Positions 10,293 through 19,651 of a stretch of 64,000 nucleotides of DNA are shown here, in pieces. Positions within the stretch are counted from its first letter, which is position 1; every line of letters starts with the position of its first letter. The translations under genes and the position numbers were made by a program. This DNA is from Aplectana chamaeleonis (taxonomy: Eukaryota > Nematoda > Chromadorea > Rhabditida > Cosmocercidae): the NCBI GenBank assembly GCA_029168955.1, contig JAPDOI010000416.1, forward strand, positions 216,001 through 280,000. The letters run 5' to 3'. The notes beneath the pieces are model-generated. The model was not told where the DNA came from and did not search any database. It worked only from the letters and a program-made list of their open reading frames with translations.

Positions 10293-10977
10293 GCGACTCT
10301 CCATAAACCTCGGCATGGTAATAATCTTGATGTCTGATGATGTTGTACTCGACACGAGGTTGGTATATCTTCTTTATGGCCGACGTTTCGGAGAAACCTC
10401 CTTCTTCAGAGCCTGAAAGGATCGAATAAGATCTGCGCTTACTCGATCAAACGTCGCCTTAAACTTACCGATTCGAGAGCCCAAATTTCCGCGTGGGTGT
10501 GAGAGAGGAGGGCAGATGAACCTCACCCAGCCAGAACTCGCTAGTAAACAAAACAGCGCGGTAAGTCAAAGGTATAGCCGTCTCGCTCATTTAAGTCCGA
10601 GCAGAACAAACAGCGGAGCGGTTGGTCGTGGCGAAACACAACGGTGATAGGAGATTTCGACATGATACGCCCGATAAGCCTCACTTCGACTGACTCAGAA
10701 TGAGGAGGAGAGGCTATAGGAACGCTGTAGACCACCAATTGTGATGTTAGAAGGCTAGTCTTACGTATGGCCTGAGTTCCCGCGTTATATGCAGACCTTC
10801 TCCCTTTTGATTAATCTGCGGGTCATAAGCTTGAATGAAAAATGCCTCTAATGTTTTCGCGCTGCGGTATCAGTCTCCCGAGCCATTATCTCGACCTTGA
10901 TATCAAAGCTCTCACCAAAATGGGTCATGACCCGATGCGCCCCTAAGCACTGTTGTTTCCCGCTGCCTTTCTTTGCC
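10293..10977 (-). repeat. PLE1 terminal copy B (5' direct pLTR)
   Basis: Same orientation as copy A, about 685 bp, placed directly upstream of the PLE1 start codon. It includes the end of the GIY-YIG coding region and the 65-codon ORF. It ends abruptly at the copy C junction near 10978. Confidence 0.9.
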
Positions 10978-11168
10978 GGGAAAAATACATCGGGGAAACG
11001 TCACGGCCGCTCCATGTCAGGATCAAAGAACACTTGGACGGCAAAGAAAGGCAGCGGGAAACAACGGTGCTTGGGGCGCATCGGGTCATGACCCATTTTG
11101 GTGAGAGCTTTGATATCAAGGTCGAGATAATGGCTCGGGAGACTGATACCGCAGCGCGAAAACATTAG
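10953..11168 (+). pseudogene. GIY-YIG fragment in inverted copy C
   Basis: Encodes REKYIGETSRPLHVRIKEHL and the following part up to ARETDTAARK, on the plus strand because copy C is inverted. It preserves the YIG-x-T-x(5)-R region that is frameshifted in copy A. Confidence 0.8.
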
Positions 11169-11684
11169 AGGCATTTTCATTCAAGCTTATGACCCGCAGA
11201 TTAATCGAAAGGGAGAAGGTCTGCATATAATGCGGGAACTCAGGCCATACGTAAGACTAGCCTTCTAACATCACAATTGGTGGTCTACAGCGTTCCTATA
11301 GCCTCTCCTCCTCATTCTGAGTCAGTCGAAGTGAGGCTTATCGGGCGTATCATGTCGAAATCTCCTATCACTGTTGTGTTTCGCCACGACCAACCGCTCC
11401 GCTGTTTGTTCTGCTCGGACTTAAATGAGCGAGACGGCTATACCTTTGACTTACCGCGCTGTTTTGTTTACTAGCGAGTTCCTGGCTGGGTGAGGTTCAT
11501 CTGCCCTCCTCTCTCACACCCACGCGGGGAAATTTGGGCTCTCGAATCGGTAAGTTTAAGGCGACGTTTGATCGAGTAAGCGCAAATCTTATTCGATCCT
11601 TTCAGGCTCTGAAGAAGGAGGTTTCTCCGAAACGTCGGCCATAAAGAAGATATACCAACCTCGTGTCGAGTACAACATCATCAG
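10979..11684 (+). repeat. PLE1 terminal copy C (inverted)
   Basis: Inverted relative to A and B. With B it forms a large inverted repeat with arms of about 650 bp and about 60 bp of unpaired sequence at the centre (10978-11037). It reaches slightly further into the GIY-YIG coding region than B and lacks about the last 47 bp of the 3' end. It abuts the 15-bp target duplication on the right. Confidence 0.9.
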
Positions 11685-12586
11685 ACAGTGAAGAGAATCG
11701 TCCAGAATAAGTTGAATAAACGGCTTCTAACGTTCAGGGCGTGAACGAGAATCACGGGCCCTGCTGATTTCCGCAAGCGCGCGCTAATCGCGAAATCTGC
11801 GCGAATCTATCAGGCTGGACGCGGCAGAGTTGCTTGTCAATTCGCCATCGAAACGCGTGGCGCCCACAAGCTCGTCCGAACGGGAGGCGGACCGGGATAG
11901 GTAGGCGCACCGGGATATTTTTCAAGGTCGTTTCCATTGATTTCTGGTCCTTATTTCCTGCTTTCTACGACCCTATCCTCTCCAGCGTCTGCCAACTTAG
12001 TGCTTCACACTGAAACCCCGAGGACGAGATTTATCGTGAACACTGCTTTTTAGATCAATATTTTCATGAAGAATGCGGTTATACCTTCAAATTCACAAAC
12101 AATTCTCCTCTTCTTCGAATTTAACAAAAAAAAACGCAAAGTCACGCTATAGCGAAAAGGTTCTGAGAAAATCGCCAAACATTTTACCAAATCACGCTCT
12201 TGGAGGGGGATCTGGGTGAAATCCGCCTTCTCCACACCTCGTGCGGTACCTTGGCCCAGCTGCGTCCTGGGCCAGTTTGAATCACGTATTCTCTGTGTAT
12301 TCAAAATGTTGCGGCGCGAAAAAATGGGCGTGGCGAAGCTCGATGAGACAGTAGCCAAAGGCTTGCGATAGCACCGATCTGTGGCCCCCTTGATGATCCA
12401 AAAAACCAGCAAAACTTACAGACCGTCTTTATAGTTTCTCGATTTTTCGGAAGCCCTCATCACTTTTCCGGGTTGTGAAACAAAATTTTGCGATAACTAT
12501 CGCACTGTATTGAGACGTAAAAATGTTCGAAGATTTGCAAATTTGGGGGTGGGTGTGAAATCGTTGAACCAAATGTGAAAAGCCTG

Positions 12587-12642
12587 GGGTATACTTTTCT
12601 GAAAAGAGGATAGATCAAACCTTTTTTCAGAAGAGTATACCC
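12587..12642. repeat. Short inverted repeat
   Basis: GGGTATACTTTTCTGAAAA and its near complement are separated by about 17 bp. It could be a remnant of a small foldback element. No flanking duplication was recognised. Confidence 0.55.
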
Positions 12643-13594
12643 TAAACCAAATCAATCAACATTTCTCGATTTGGCAAGGGGTTAAAGTGAGAGCCTCAAT
12701 GAGCTTTTACTGTTTCCAAGAGCAAAGATACACTGATAGTAAGGTCAAGGTTGGGCACTATTCATACATACGGACTCGGGTGGTCAAAACGGTTTTCAGA
12801 TTTTTGGGAGATTACGATGGGTTACGGTACTTATACTGTAGTAGCTCGAAACGTTTTCGCGCATCATTCGATCAGGCAGCGTCCATACGTAGCGAGAGCG
12901 TGCGTTCGCGCTGTTGTGCGCCTCTCAACGCTCCTCAATGCTGGAGTAGAACGTGCCCACAATTAAGCACTGCCAAACGCCCCACCTCGTTTTGATTCGA
13001 TTGACAATCTTTGACCGGGTGATCAATCGCTCGAATCGGCGGGACGGCTGATCATTTCCCAAGGTTTGTGTATTCTGTGATAGAGTTATGGGGTACAAGG
13101 GCAATTACGTTGCAACAGGTTCAAATTCTCCTACTTTAGCGATTGAGCAGCAAGCTCGAAATTCGCTGCTTCCTTCTTTGAGCTGGCGTAAGCGCGCAAG
13201 GGCGAGCGGGCGTGAGCGCGCAAGCCCTTGATGAACAAAACGTGTGCCCTTGATGAACATCGATTTTGCGTAATCGCACGCTCCCGCGACGTATGGACGC
13301 TGTCTCAAAACGCGAAATTTCCTGCCACTTACCACATTTGAATTTTGCGCCGCATCTGATTTCGGATTGGAACGCGTTTGTCCAACACTAAGTGGACGTT
13401 TTCGAAAAGGAGGGCTGCTGCGAAAGTGCATTGGAGTCTTTCGTCGTGTGCCGTCGACAATTTCTCTCTGGTAAGATCCACGATTCCTTTAGTTTAGCTC
13501 CCAAAGTGAATTGACAGCCCGATTTTTACGTTTGGTACGTAAAGGTTGATTTTTTCTCGCTCAAACCTCTTACCCAAGAGGTTAACTGCGGCGC

Positions 13595-13876
13595 TCAGCG
13601 CAAGTGGGAAACTTCCCGGATTCGCTGTTGAATCCTATTGAGCTGTTGAATAATGTGGAAATACAGTGAGGATAACACAAGCAAGACACCGATAAGGCTG
13701 GAGGAAATGAAAACAACAGGAAGAGAACTTGATTGGAGAAAGCCGGGTGCCGGGACGAACGTGGAGATGATAATGGTATTGATTGGATATGCCACGTGTA
13801 CTAGCAGATGTTGTCTATTACTTGTTTCGCTTGTCAGCATTCGAAGGTAGCAGTTAAGTTGTTGGTCTCGGCACAA
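13595..13876 (-). other. Hydrophobic 93-codon ORF, possible membrane-protein exon
   Basis: The predicted peptide has a strongly hydrophobic middle (VVFISSSLIGVLLVLSSLYF) followed by a polar helix-like end (IQQLNRIQQRI), which could be a transmembrane segment. No clear splice sites or homology were seen. It may be chance. Confidence 0.2.
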
Positions 13877-14040
13877 GTTGTTGGATCGTTATTGACAACT
13901 TGAACCCCCCTTTCAGAGAGGATGTTAAGTTGTTTTCCAGGGCCACGCGCACCTACAGTGGGTGTTAAGTTGAATGGGTGGTTTTTAGCAGGGATTTTAG
14001 TTGAAAAAGCCAGGGTTTAAAGGCATCGTTCGCTGCCGAG

Positions 14041-14328
14041 ATGTCGTACGTTCACGCCGTGGCAGTGTGGAGGAAAGAAGATCACCTCTATGCAAACCGA
14101 CGTCACCACCTCCGCGAAGAGGGTTTTTGTCATGGGAGAGGTGCTGGCCGGCCGCAGCTCTCCTTCGGATTCTCCTGCAAAGGGCCGGCGTGGAGAGGAA
14201 TCCTGGCCCCGCTCAGAAGTACCTATGCGCCCCGTGCGGCAAGGATGTTACCAGGAGACATACCAGCGTCCAGTGCTCCGGATGCCAAAGGTGGGTGCAT
14301 CTCTCCTGTTCGGGTCTCAGTTCTGTGA
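14041..14328 (+). CDS. LINE-A leader ORF (first ATG of the element)
   Basis: ATG lies about 7 nt from the element 5' end. Twenty-seven codons (MSYVHAVAVWRKEDHLYANR, then RHHLREE) precede the slip-like site. If unshifted, the frame runs on to 14328 overlapping the 2A/PHD frame. Copies A-2, A-4, A-6 and A-11 keep this leader open with MSYVRAVAVW, and LINE-B has a related leader (MFNLRVVDLW) of identical length. The 2A-bearing frame has no ATG of its own within the element before the 2A motif. Confidence 0.5.
   Translation: MSYVHAVAVWRKEDHLYANRRHHLREEGFCHGRGAGRPQLSFGFSCKGPAWRGILAPLRSTYAPRAARMLPGDIPASSAPDAKGGCISPVRVSVL
14121..14127 (+). promoter_or_regulatory. Candidate -1 frameshift site G-GGT-TTT
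   Basis: In the leader frame the bases read G-GGT-TTT, fitting the X-XXY-YYZ rule for -1 slippage. A -1 shift enters exactly the frame of the 2A, PHD and endonuclease. The same heptamer is at 2286-2292 and, on the minus strand, at 29473-29479. LINE-B has T6 at the same codon position (24363-24368). I did not identify a downstream stimulatory structure. Confidence 0.4.
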
Positions 14329-14861
14329 GGCATTATAACTCTGCTTTTCGCTGTGTTTTATGCTCTTCACCTACCAACTCTGATTCCTCTTCCTCAAATC
14401 GCCCCTTTCCATTGTACATATCAATCTCAACGGCCTTCGTACTAAACTTTCTGAGCTCTCTCTCTTTCGCACGTACTTACCATCCAGACGTGATCATGGT
14501 TCAAGAAACCAAGCTCTCTCCATCCCTACCTATCCTCATCCTAATATCCCGGGCTATACTGCCTTCCATGCTCCAAGGTCAACTCTTGGCGGAGGAGTTT
14601 CAACCTTTGTTCTCTCGTCTCTCCCCTCCCACGTCTTACCCAACACCCTCACGGCTGGTACTCTCGAGTACCTTCCAATCCATCTCCCTCTCAAAACACC
14701 CCTTTCTCTTTTCAACATATATATTCCCCTACCACCTCATGCCCCTCCTCCTACAATCCCATTCCTCTTCTCAAACAACTCAGCGATTATTCCCTCTCAT
14801 CATCAGTTGTTTTCGCGGGCGACTTCAATGCCCACACCTTCTGCTCGTCCCTTGGTTCTGA
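14130..14861 (+). pseudogene. 2A-like, PHD finger and start of endonuclease (A-3)
   Basis: The -1 frame relative to the leader reads FLSWERCWPAAALLRILLQR, then AGVERNPGP (2A-like core, codons 14181-14210), then a C4HC3 PHD-type finger: CAPCGK, SVQCSGCQRWVHLSCSGL, FRCVLC (14220-14370). PHD fingers and AP endonucleases are established parts of CR1-group LINEs. The endonuclease starts near 14400, with small indels there and near 14457; QETKLSPS is at about 14500 and a further shift follows. Confidence 0.8.
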
Positions 14862-14920
14862 TGCTAGAGGAGAAGAAGTCGAAGAATGGGCTGAGGAGTG
14901 CGACCTGGTCATCTTAAACG

Positions 14921-15613
14921 ATGATCAGCCCACTCGTCTCCCCTGCCAACGGCCGATCCTCTAGCCCAGACATAACTCTTATCTCCTCCAACCTTTCCAA
15001 CGCTTGCTCATGGTCTACCTCAACAACATTGTCTAGTGATCATGTTCCCGTCTTTGTGCACATCGATCTCTCAAATTCTCTTGCTCCTTATTCTGGTGTT
15101 CGTCAACGTTCTTATCTCAATTTAGGCCAAGCAGACTGGTGCCTGTTCAGTGAGGTTGCGCTACGCCTAGCGGCTGATTACCCGTGGAATGGCAATGTGC
15201 ACCAGAAGGAGCATCACTTATCTGATGCAATTCGCAGGGCCATGAAGGCGGCTATCCCTGTTGGCCGAGTTAAGACGTTCTATCCAAACGTAACCAGAGA
15301 AATTCTTGAGAAAATCAGGACTAGAGATGCCAGAAGAGCAGTTGACCATCTAGACCCTGTCGTCGCTCAGCTGGATGGTGAGATCAGAAAAGATCTCGAC
15401 CAGCACAAGAAAGGACAGTGGGAAAAATTCACAGAACAGTTGAATTTCAAGACGGACAGTGGAGCTACTTGGAAGGTTCTTCCGGGAAACTATCGGGAAA
15501 GAGCTCGCCAGCCACCATCTCCACTATTGAGTTCGGTAATAACGTTTTCAAGTCAGGAAAGGAAGCCGCCTACTCTCTCGGTAAAAGTTTCTTTGTCACG
15601 AGTACAAAGGTAG
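14921..15613 (+). pseudogene. Endonuclease C-terminus and linker (A-3)
   Basis: Contains SSPDITLISSNLSNACSWST and LSSDHVPVFVHIDLS, the AP endonuclease SDH motif, then the linker with MKAAIPVGRVKTFYPNV. It ends by frameshift near 15485, beyond which the frame of the RT ORF takes over. Confidence 0.85.
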
Positions 15614-17448
15614 GTCCGCAAAATAGAGTGACAGTAAGAGAGCTGTGCCGCCTCCCGCTCATGAGCACGGCCGATGCGTTCACTGTGGCGCAAGTAGAGA
15701 AGATTATAAAGGACATGCGGAACTCCAACGCTGTCGGTCCGGACGGCATTTGTCCTGCTGTACTGAAGAAACTCCCGACTGAGATCCTTCCGCTCATCGT
15801 TGATATGATTAACACTTCGTTTAGCTCTTGCACTATTCCGCAAAACTGGAAGACAGCCAACGTCATCCCGTTGCCCAAGCCTGGCAAACCTCAGTCATCA
15901 GTAAAGGGATATCGTCCCATTAGCTTGATGTCACCTTTCGCCAAGGTGGCCGAAAAGCTCATTGTCAAGGATCTAGCGGAGCACAACGAGAAGCAGTTGT
16001 TTCAACATGGGTTCAGGAGGCTACATTCCACAACTACGGCGTTGCTAGAAATTACCAGCTATGCTATCGACGGGTTCAACTTTAACAAGCCATTGAGAAC
16101 TGTAGCTGTTGCGTTGGATCTCACCAAGGCATTTGATACGGTTAACCTTGGAGTCCTGTCAAGCAACATTCTGGAGTCGTCAATACCATCTTGGCAGAAG
16201 CGCTGGATATCGGCCTTTATTAAAGGTCGGCGGGCAAGAGTCATGTTTCAGAACCATGTCTCCAACAGTATTCCTATGGCAGCTGGAGTCCCTCAGGGCG
16301 GAGTTCTATCGCCAGCCCTCTTCAATCTGTACCTCGGAGATATGCCTGAGCCTCCACAGGACATCAAGGTCGTCGCGTATGCCGATGACATAACAATCAT
16401 GTGTCGAGATCGGGATTTACAGGTGGCCGCCAATAAGATCAACGAGTACCTGATCACACTAAAGGGCTTTTTCGACCGCAAGATGCTAAGTATCTCTGCA
16501 CCCAAGTCGTCAGTGTCCGTTCTCACGACGGACCCATCCGAGCACAGCGCTCATCCGGATGTCGTGTGGGATGGAGACCGTTTGCCTGCTGCTCGCTTTC
16601 CAAAGCTGCTCGGTCTTGTGCTCGATCCGTCACTCAAGTTTCATAAGAATACCGAGCAGAAGCAGGCAGTCGTTAAAGCTAAGCTCAACGTTCTCAGGGC
16701 CCTGGGCGGCACTTCGTGGGGTAGCAGCAAGGAGACTATACTCACAACGTATAAGGCAATTCTGCAGCCCGCCCTGGAGTACGCCGCACTGGTTTGGCAG
16801 CATCTCGTCTCAGAATCCTCCTGGACAAAGATGCAACGAGTACAAAATGCTGCTCTCCGTATCGCCACCGGATGTGCAAGGAGTTCCCCAATCGAGCACC
16901 TGCATGCTGAGACCCGTCTATTACCAGTGAAGGAGCACTGTCAGCTCCAGGCCCAGCAATTCCGCATTAACATTATAAAGCAACCAAATCACCCGTCGTG
17001 GAGAGTGCTAAACCCCATGAGAGAGAGAAGTATAAGAAAGCCATTCGCCGATGCTCCAAACAAAGTCAATTTGCAAAGATGGCACGACTCACAGCAAGAA
17101 CGACTCCGTCTTTTGCGCGAGGAGCACACCAAGTTCGTACGGTGTCATCTTGTGAAGGTGGCCATAAATCCTATACTAGGAGATATACCGCCCCCCGTCT
17201 GCACCTCAGAGTCTCAACTCGGAAGAAGGGCGAGATGCACGCTCGCATCATTACGCTGTGGTCACTCTACAATACTAATGTCTTATGTCAGCAAGATTGA
17301 CAGCAGCAAATCTGATGTGTGCCCGGACTGCGGTATCGTCGGCCATGATACCGCACATTTATTCAACTGTCCGGAGAGACCTACCACGCTGACACCAATG
17401 GACCTATGGACGAATCCACTACTGGTCGCCCAGTTCCTCCGCCTATGA
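15418..17448 (+). CDS. LINE-A reverse transcriptase, long intact frame (A-3)
   Basis: 676 codons; true LINE coding begins at about codon 25 (LSGKSSPATIST), since the earlier part is another frame. RT blocks in order: GPDGICPAVLKKLP, KTANVIPLPKPGKP with RPISLMSPFAKVAEKL, QHGFRRLHSTTTALLEI, VALDLTKAFDTVNLG, GVPQGGVLSPALFNLYL and AYADDITIM (YADD codons 16378-16389). Thumb and connection region follow (HLHAETRLLPVKEH), then CPDCGIVGHDTAHLFNCP, the C-terminal CxxC-x8-HxxxC finger common in Jockey/R1/CR1-type LINEs. It copies LINE RNA by target-primed reverse transcription. The RT looks intact, but the upstream endonuclease is broken. Confidence 0.95.
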   Translation: MGKIHRTVEFQDGQWSYLEGSSGKLSGKSSPATISTIEFGNNVFKSGKEAAYSLGKSFFVTSTKVGPQNRVTVRELCRLPLMSTADAFTVAQVEKIIKDMRNSNAVGPDGICPAVLKKLPTEILPLIVDMINTSFSSCTIPQNWKTANVIPLPKPGKPQSSVKGYRPISLMSPFAKVAEKLIVKDLAEHNEKQLFQHGFRRLHSTTTALLEITSYAIDGFNFNKPLRTVAVALDLTKAFDTVNLGVLSSNILESSIPSWQKRWISAFIKGRRARVMFQNHVSNSIPMAAGVPQGGVLSPALFNLYLGDMPEPPQDIKVVAYADDITIMCRDRDLQVAANKINEYLITLKGFFDRKMLSISAPKSSVSVLTTDPSEHSAHPDVVWDGDRLPAARFPKLLGLVLDPSLKFHKNTEQKQAVVKAKLNVLRALGGTSWGSSKETILTTYKAILQPALEYAALVWQHLVSESSWTKMQRVQNAALRIATGCARSSPIEHLHAETRLLPVKEHCQLQAQQFRINIIKQPNHPSWRVLNPMRERSIRKPFADAPNKVNLQRWHDSQQERLRLLREEHTKFVRCHLVKVAINPILGDIPPPVCTSESQLGRRARCTLASLRCGHSTILMSYVSKIDSSKSDVCPDCGIVGHDTAHLFNCPERPTTLTPMDLWTNPLLVAQFLRL

Positions 17449-17489
17449 CAAAACCCTCTATGTGGCTGCAAAGAAGAAGAAGAAGGCAT

Positions 17490-17900
17490 CGTTCGCGCTG
17501 AAAATCACTTTTTGTTTTTCAGGTTCAATTTCATTGATTGGACTGGTAGAGCACACCGGTAAACTTCGGCGTGTCAAAAACGTAGGGTAATGAGGTTGGA
17601 AGCGGTCAAAGTTGGGTGTCCGCCACCAGTTCTCACCAGTCATCTAGCACTTTTTCATCAAATGCTGATGTCACCGTCAAGTGCCATGAAAAACCGTTAC
17701 GGCACAAGCCCCACATGCAGAAAAACTTCGAAAGCGACCGTGACGAGGCCTCCAAACGAAGAAAAACTTGAAAAACGATTTTGGCGCGAAATTCAAATTT
17801 ATATTAACAATGTGTTCCGACTGAATTTTCCGTACAAAGAAGGTTTTTCATGGGCTCTTTCGACATTTTCGTGCACTAGAGTGGCCAAGCTACACAAAAA
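17490..17900 (+). repeat. Dispersed repeat, copy lacking the 60155 MITE
   Basis: Shares GGTAGAGCACACCGGTAAA, CCACCAGTTCTCACCAGTCA and further stretches with 60655-60900. The A-3 target GGCATCGTTCGCGCTG is shared with 60123. A MITE sits in the 60 kb copy between these two segments but not here, and A-3 sits here but not there. Confidence 0.75.
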
Positions 17901-18399
17901 CATGGAAAAATAATATTCGGTTTTCTGCGCGTACTATGCGTTTAAGTTGAAACGACCAAAAAAACTGGTCGTTTACTTGTTTCAGGGGTTTTAACGAGCG
18001 TTTAAGTTGTTGAAAAACTTCGTAGTAGCCGGCTGGCGCCAACCAGTACTCCGTCCTTCCCCAGCTCCCCGCTTCGCTTCCAAGATAGCGTGGTAATGAT
18101 TCCAGCGCGGTTTCCTGGGGTGCGTTCCAAGAACATTCCCATGGCAAAACGCGTCCATGGAAACGTAGCCACGGCCACGTGGGAGCAATTTTCAGTTATA
18201 ATTCGCATCCATGGAAAGCAAATTTGTCCATAGGAAGGTTGTTTGTCCTCCCACGGCGTCGTGGGAACGTTCATGGAACGCAGCCCTGAAGGCAAGATAC
18301 AAACCATAAATGCTTCTTCTCGAGGAGGCAAGCCACAGACCTAACTGTGGAGTACCTGTCTATATAACTGGCTGAATATCTCTGCCTCATATGCTCGTA
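17497..18399. other. Gene-free stretch with dispersed repeat
   Basis: Left part (17545-17900) is a dispersed repeat shared with 60655-60900. A hairpin lies at 17949-17973 (AAACGACCA...TGGTCGTTT). The remainder encodes only unrecognised short frames. Confidence 0.5.
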
Positions 18400-18780
18400 G
18401 GAAAGGTAGAAAACTCGGTGCTATCATAGCGGGGGGGCACTGTTGTGTCGCACTTGACCACGCCCATTTTTCCGTGCCGCAATGACTCTCCTGGGGCCGG
18501 ATGCATCAACGCGCCTGGTTGGGACAGGGGCAGGGCAGTCGGTATCTTTGACGATCGCAGTGCGAGGCATCAATCGTGCATCAGCAGTATTTTTCGCTGC
18601 TCTAGCTGCCCCAGCCTCCTAGCTGGGCATTCGGCCCCTGATTTTGGCAGTTGAGGAAAACCCTGGGTAGGTGCTCAAATTTAGTGCGGCACAGTAAAAT
18701 GGGCGTGGCCTAGTGCATCGCGCCATAGTGCCCCCCCTCGCTATGATAGCACCCAAAACTATCTGTGCTAGCCTTTCTCA
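18400..18780. mobile_element. MITE with GGGGGGCACTG inverted ends
   Basis: Terminal inverted sequences run from about GGTGCTATCATAGCG through GGGGGGCACT and GACCACGCCCATTTT to TGCCGCA, about 90 bp per arm with differences. A shorter relative lies at 32014-32199, which shows the inner part without the insert found here at 18494-18637. No coding capacity. Confidence 0.75.
18494..18637. mobile_element. Foldback MITE of the CWG-target family, degenerate
   Basis: Ends GGGCCGGATGC...GCATTCGGCCC, flanked by CTG (18491-18493 and 18638-18640). Inserted in the 18400-18780 MITE; the 32014-32199 relative shows the empty site. Left-arm sequence (GGGACAGGGGCAG, GCAGTCGG) matches the longer family member at 23633-23959. 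Confidence 0.75.
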
Positions 18781-19651
18781 GTAGAAAGATGAGAAAAACA
18801 GTTTTCCGATTTTCAAAAGCAGGCTGTCCCATTTCAACCTCAGGTCATTGCATGGGGTCGATGGCCGTGCTTTCTGCTAAAGCTTTAAATTCAGGGTGCT
18901 CTTATTCGTACGAGTATTTTCTTTGCCTACAATTTTGTTCGTCTGCATGTCCAGGCTGTCTTGTTTAAACCTATCCCACATACATTTTGTATGTTACTCT
19001 GTCGCCAGATAAAGCTATTGAATTGCAGTAGTTTACCACACTCAGTGAGTAATTGTGGAACACGAGAGGGAGAGGGGAGGCGCGCTACAGTGCAAACGCA
19101 GCGCCGCGACCGCGCGCGCCTGGCGATGTTTTCTTCTCATAGATTGCTGACTGTACTTACTACTCATTTCTAAGCTAAAAAAGAACTTGGCTAAGCTCCA
19201 CATTGGTTCATGTTTGTGGTTTGTTGGTTTTGCTATACTCCTTTTTAAGAACGTGTCAGTATTGATTATATTTATTTCCATTGATGGTGTCCGTGTTTTT
19301 ATACAGCATTAGACGTAAGGAACAGTTTTTGGTATGACACCGCTTGGGGGGGGGGGGGGGAGGCACTCAGGATTCAGTTGGAGAATGAATGATACAGGTT
19401 TCAGAATTCGAAGTATTTCCATGGAGTCTCCACGAAAACAATGATATAATGGTATCAGGCATATGATATCAGCCAGGGTAAGGCATGGCGCTGTGATCGG
19501 TCTATGAAAGCTGCGGCCCCCTTACCTACGGCGCAAAAGTTTGTGCGGACCCCCCTCCGGCTTGCGGATCTGTGCGGCTCAACAGCTGGCTGTTTGCGTC
19601 ATTTTCAAAGCAGTAAAAAAAGTTAGCGAGTTAGCGGAATCTCATTATTTC
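18781..19651. other. Gene-free stretch
   Basis: No recognised gene. It includes a run of 15 G at 19346-19360 and GCGGCCCCC strings near 19515 that recur around 21655. Confidence 0.5.
19346..19360 (+). repeat. G15 homopolymer
   Basis: Uninterrupted G tract. Such tracts are unstable and can form G-quadruplexes. Its true length is uncertain in any assembly. Confidence 0.8.

Larger units (their letters stand above)
7160..11684 (-). mobile_element. Penelope-like element PLE1 with three terminal copies
   Basis: A Penelope-like retroelement with RT and GIY-YIG endonuclease on the minus strand. It is flanked by an identical 15-bp duplication, ACAGTGAAGAGAATC, at 7145-7159 and 11685-11699. Reading on the minus strand: an inverted terminal copy (C), a direct terminal copy (B), the coding region, and a terminal copy (A) overlapping the ORF 3' end. 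This matches the known arrangement of Penelope pLTRs, with a tandem partial copy and an inverted piece upstream. Several 1-bp frameshifts interrupt the ORF, most in or next to homopolymers. Confidence 0.9.
7060..12050. mobile_element. TTAA-family MITE split by the PLE1 insertion
   Basis: Left part 7060-7159 and right part 11700-12050 together match the uninterrupted MITE at 51234-51612: CACGATGAATAT near the left end, then the segment around TTCTAACGTTCAGGGCGTG, then GTGAACACTGC at the right end. The outermost bases and the TTAA duplication are degraded. PLE1 lies between the two halves with its own 15-bp duplication, so PLE1 inserted later. Confidence 0.75.
12051..14020. other. Gene-free stretch with scattered inverted repeats
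   Basis: No convincing gene. It contains a hairpin at 12587-12642 and a pair of about 30-bp inverted sequences at 12873-12905 and 13275-13306 (CAGCGTCCATACGT and its complement) that may bound an old MITE. Around 13850-13980 the string GTTAAGTTG recurs. Confidence 0.45.
14034..17482 (+). mobile_element. LINE-A copy A-3, full length with target duplication
   Basis: The only complete simple LINE-A insertion here. The 5' terminus follows AAGGCATCGTTCGC (about 14020-14033), and the same 14 bp returns after the (GAA)n tail at about 17483-17496. Order: leader ATG at 14041, slip-like GGGTTTT, 2A-like motif, PHD finger, endonuclease, RT, C-terminal zinc finger, tail. The endonuclease part has several frameshifts; the RT frame is open for 676 codons. 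The 60121 region holds an empty copy of the target. Confidence 0.95.

Noticed and set aside
18002..18331. 109-codon minus-strand frame
   Set aside because: No recognisable domain and no start or splice context; likely chance.
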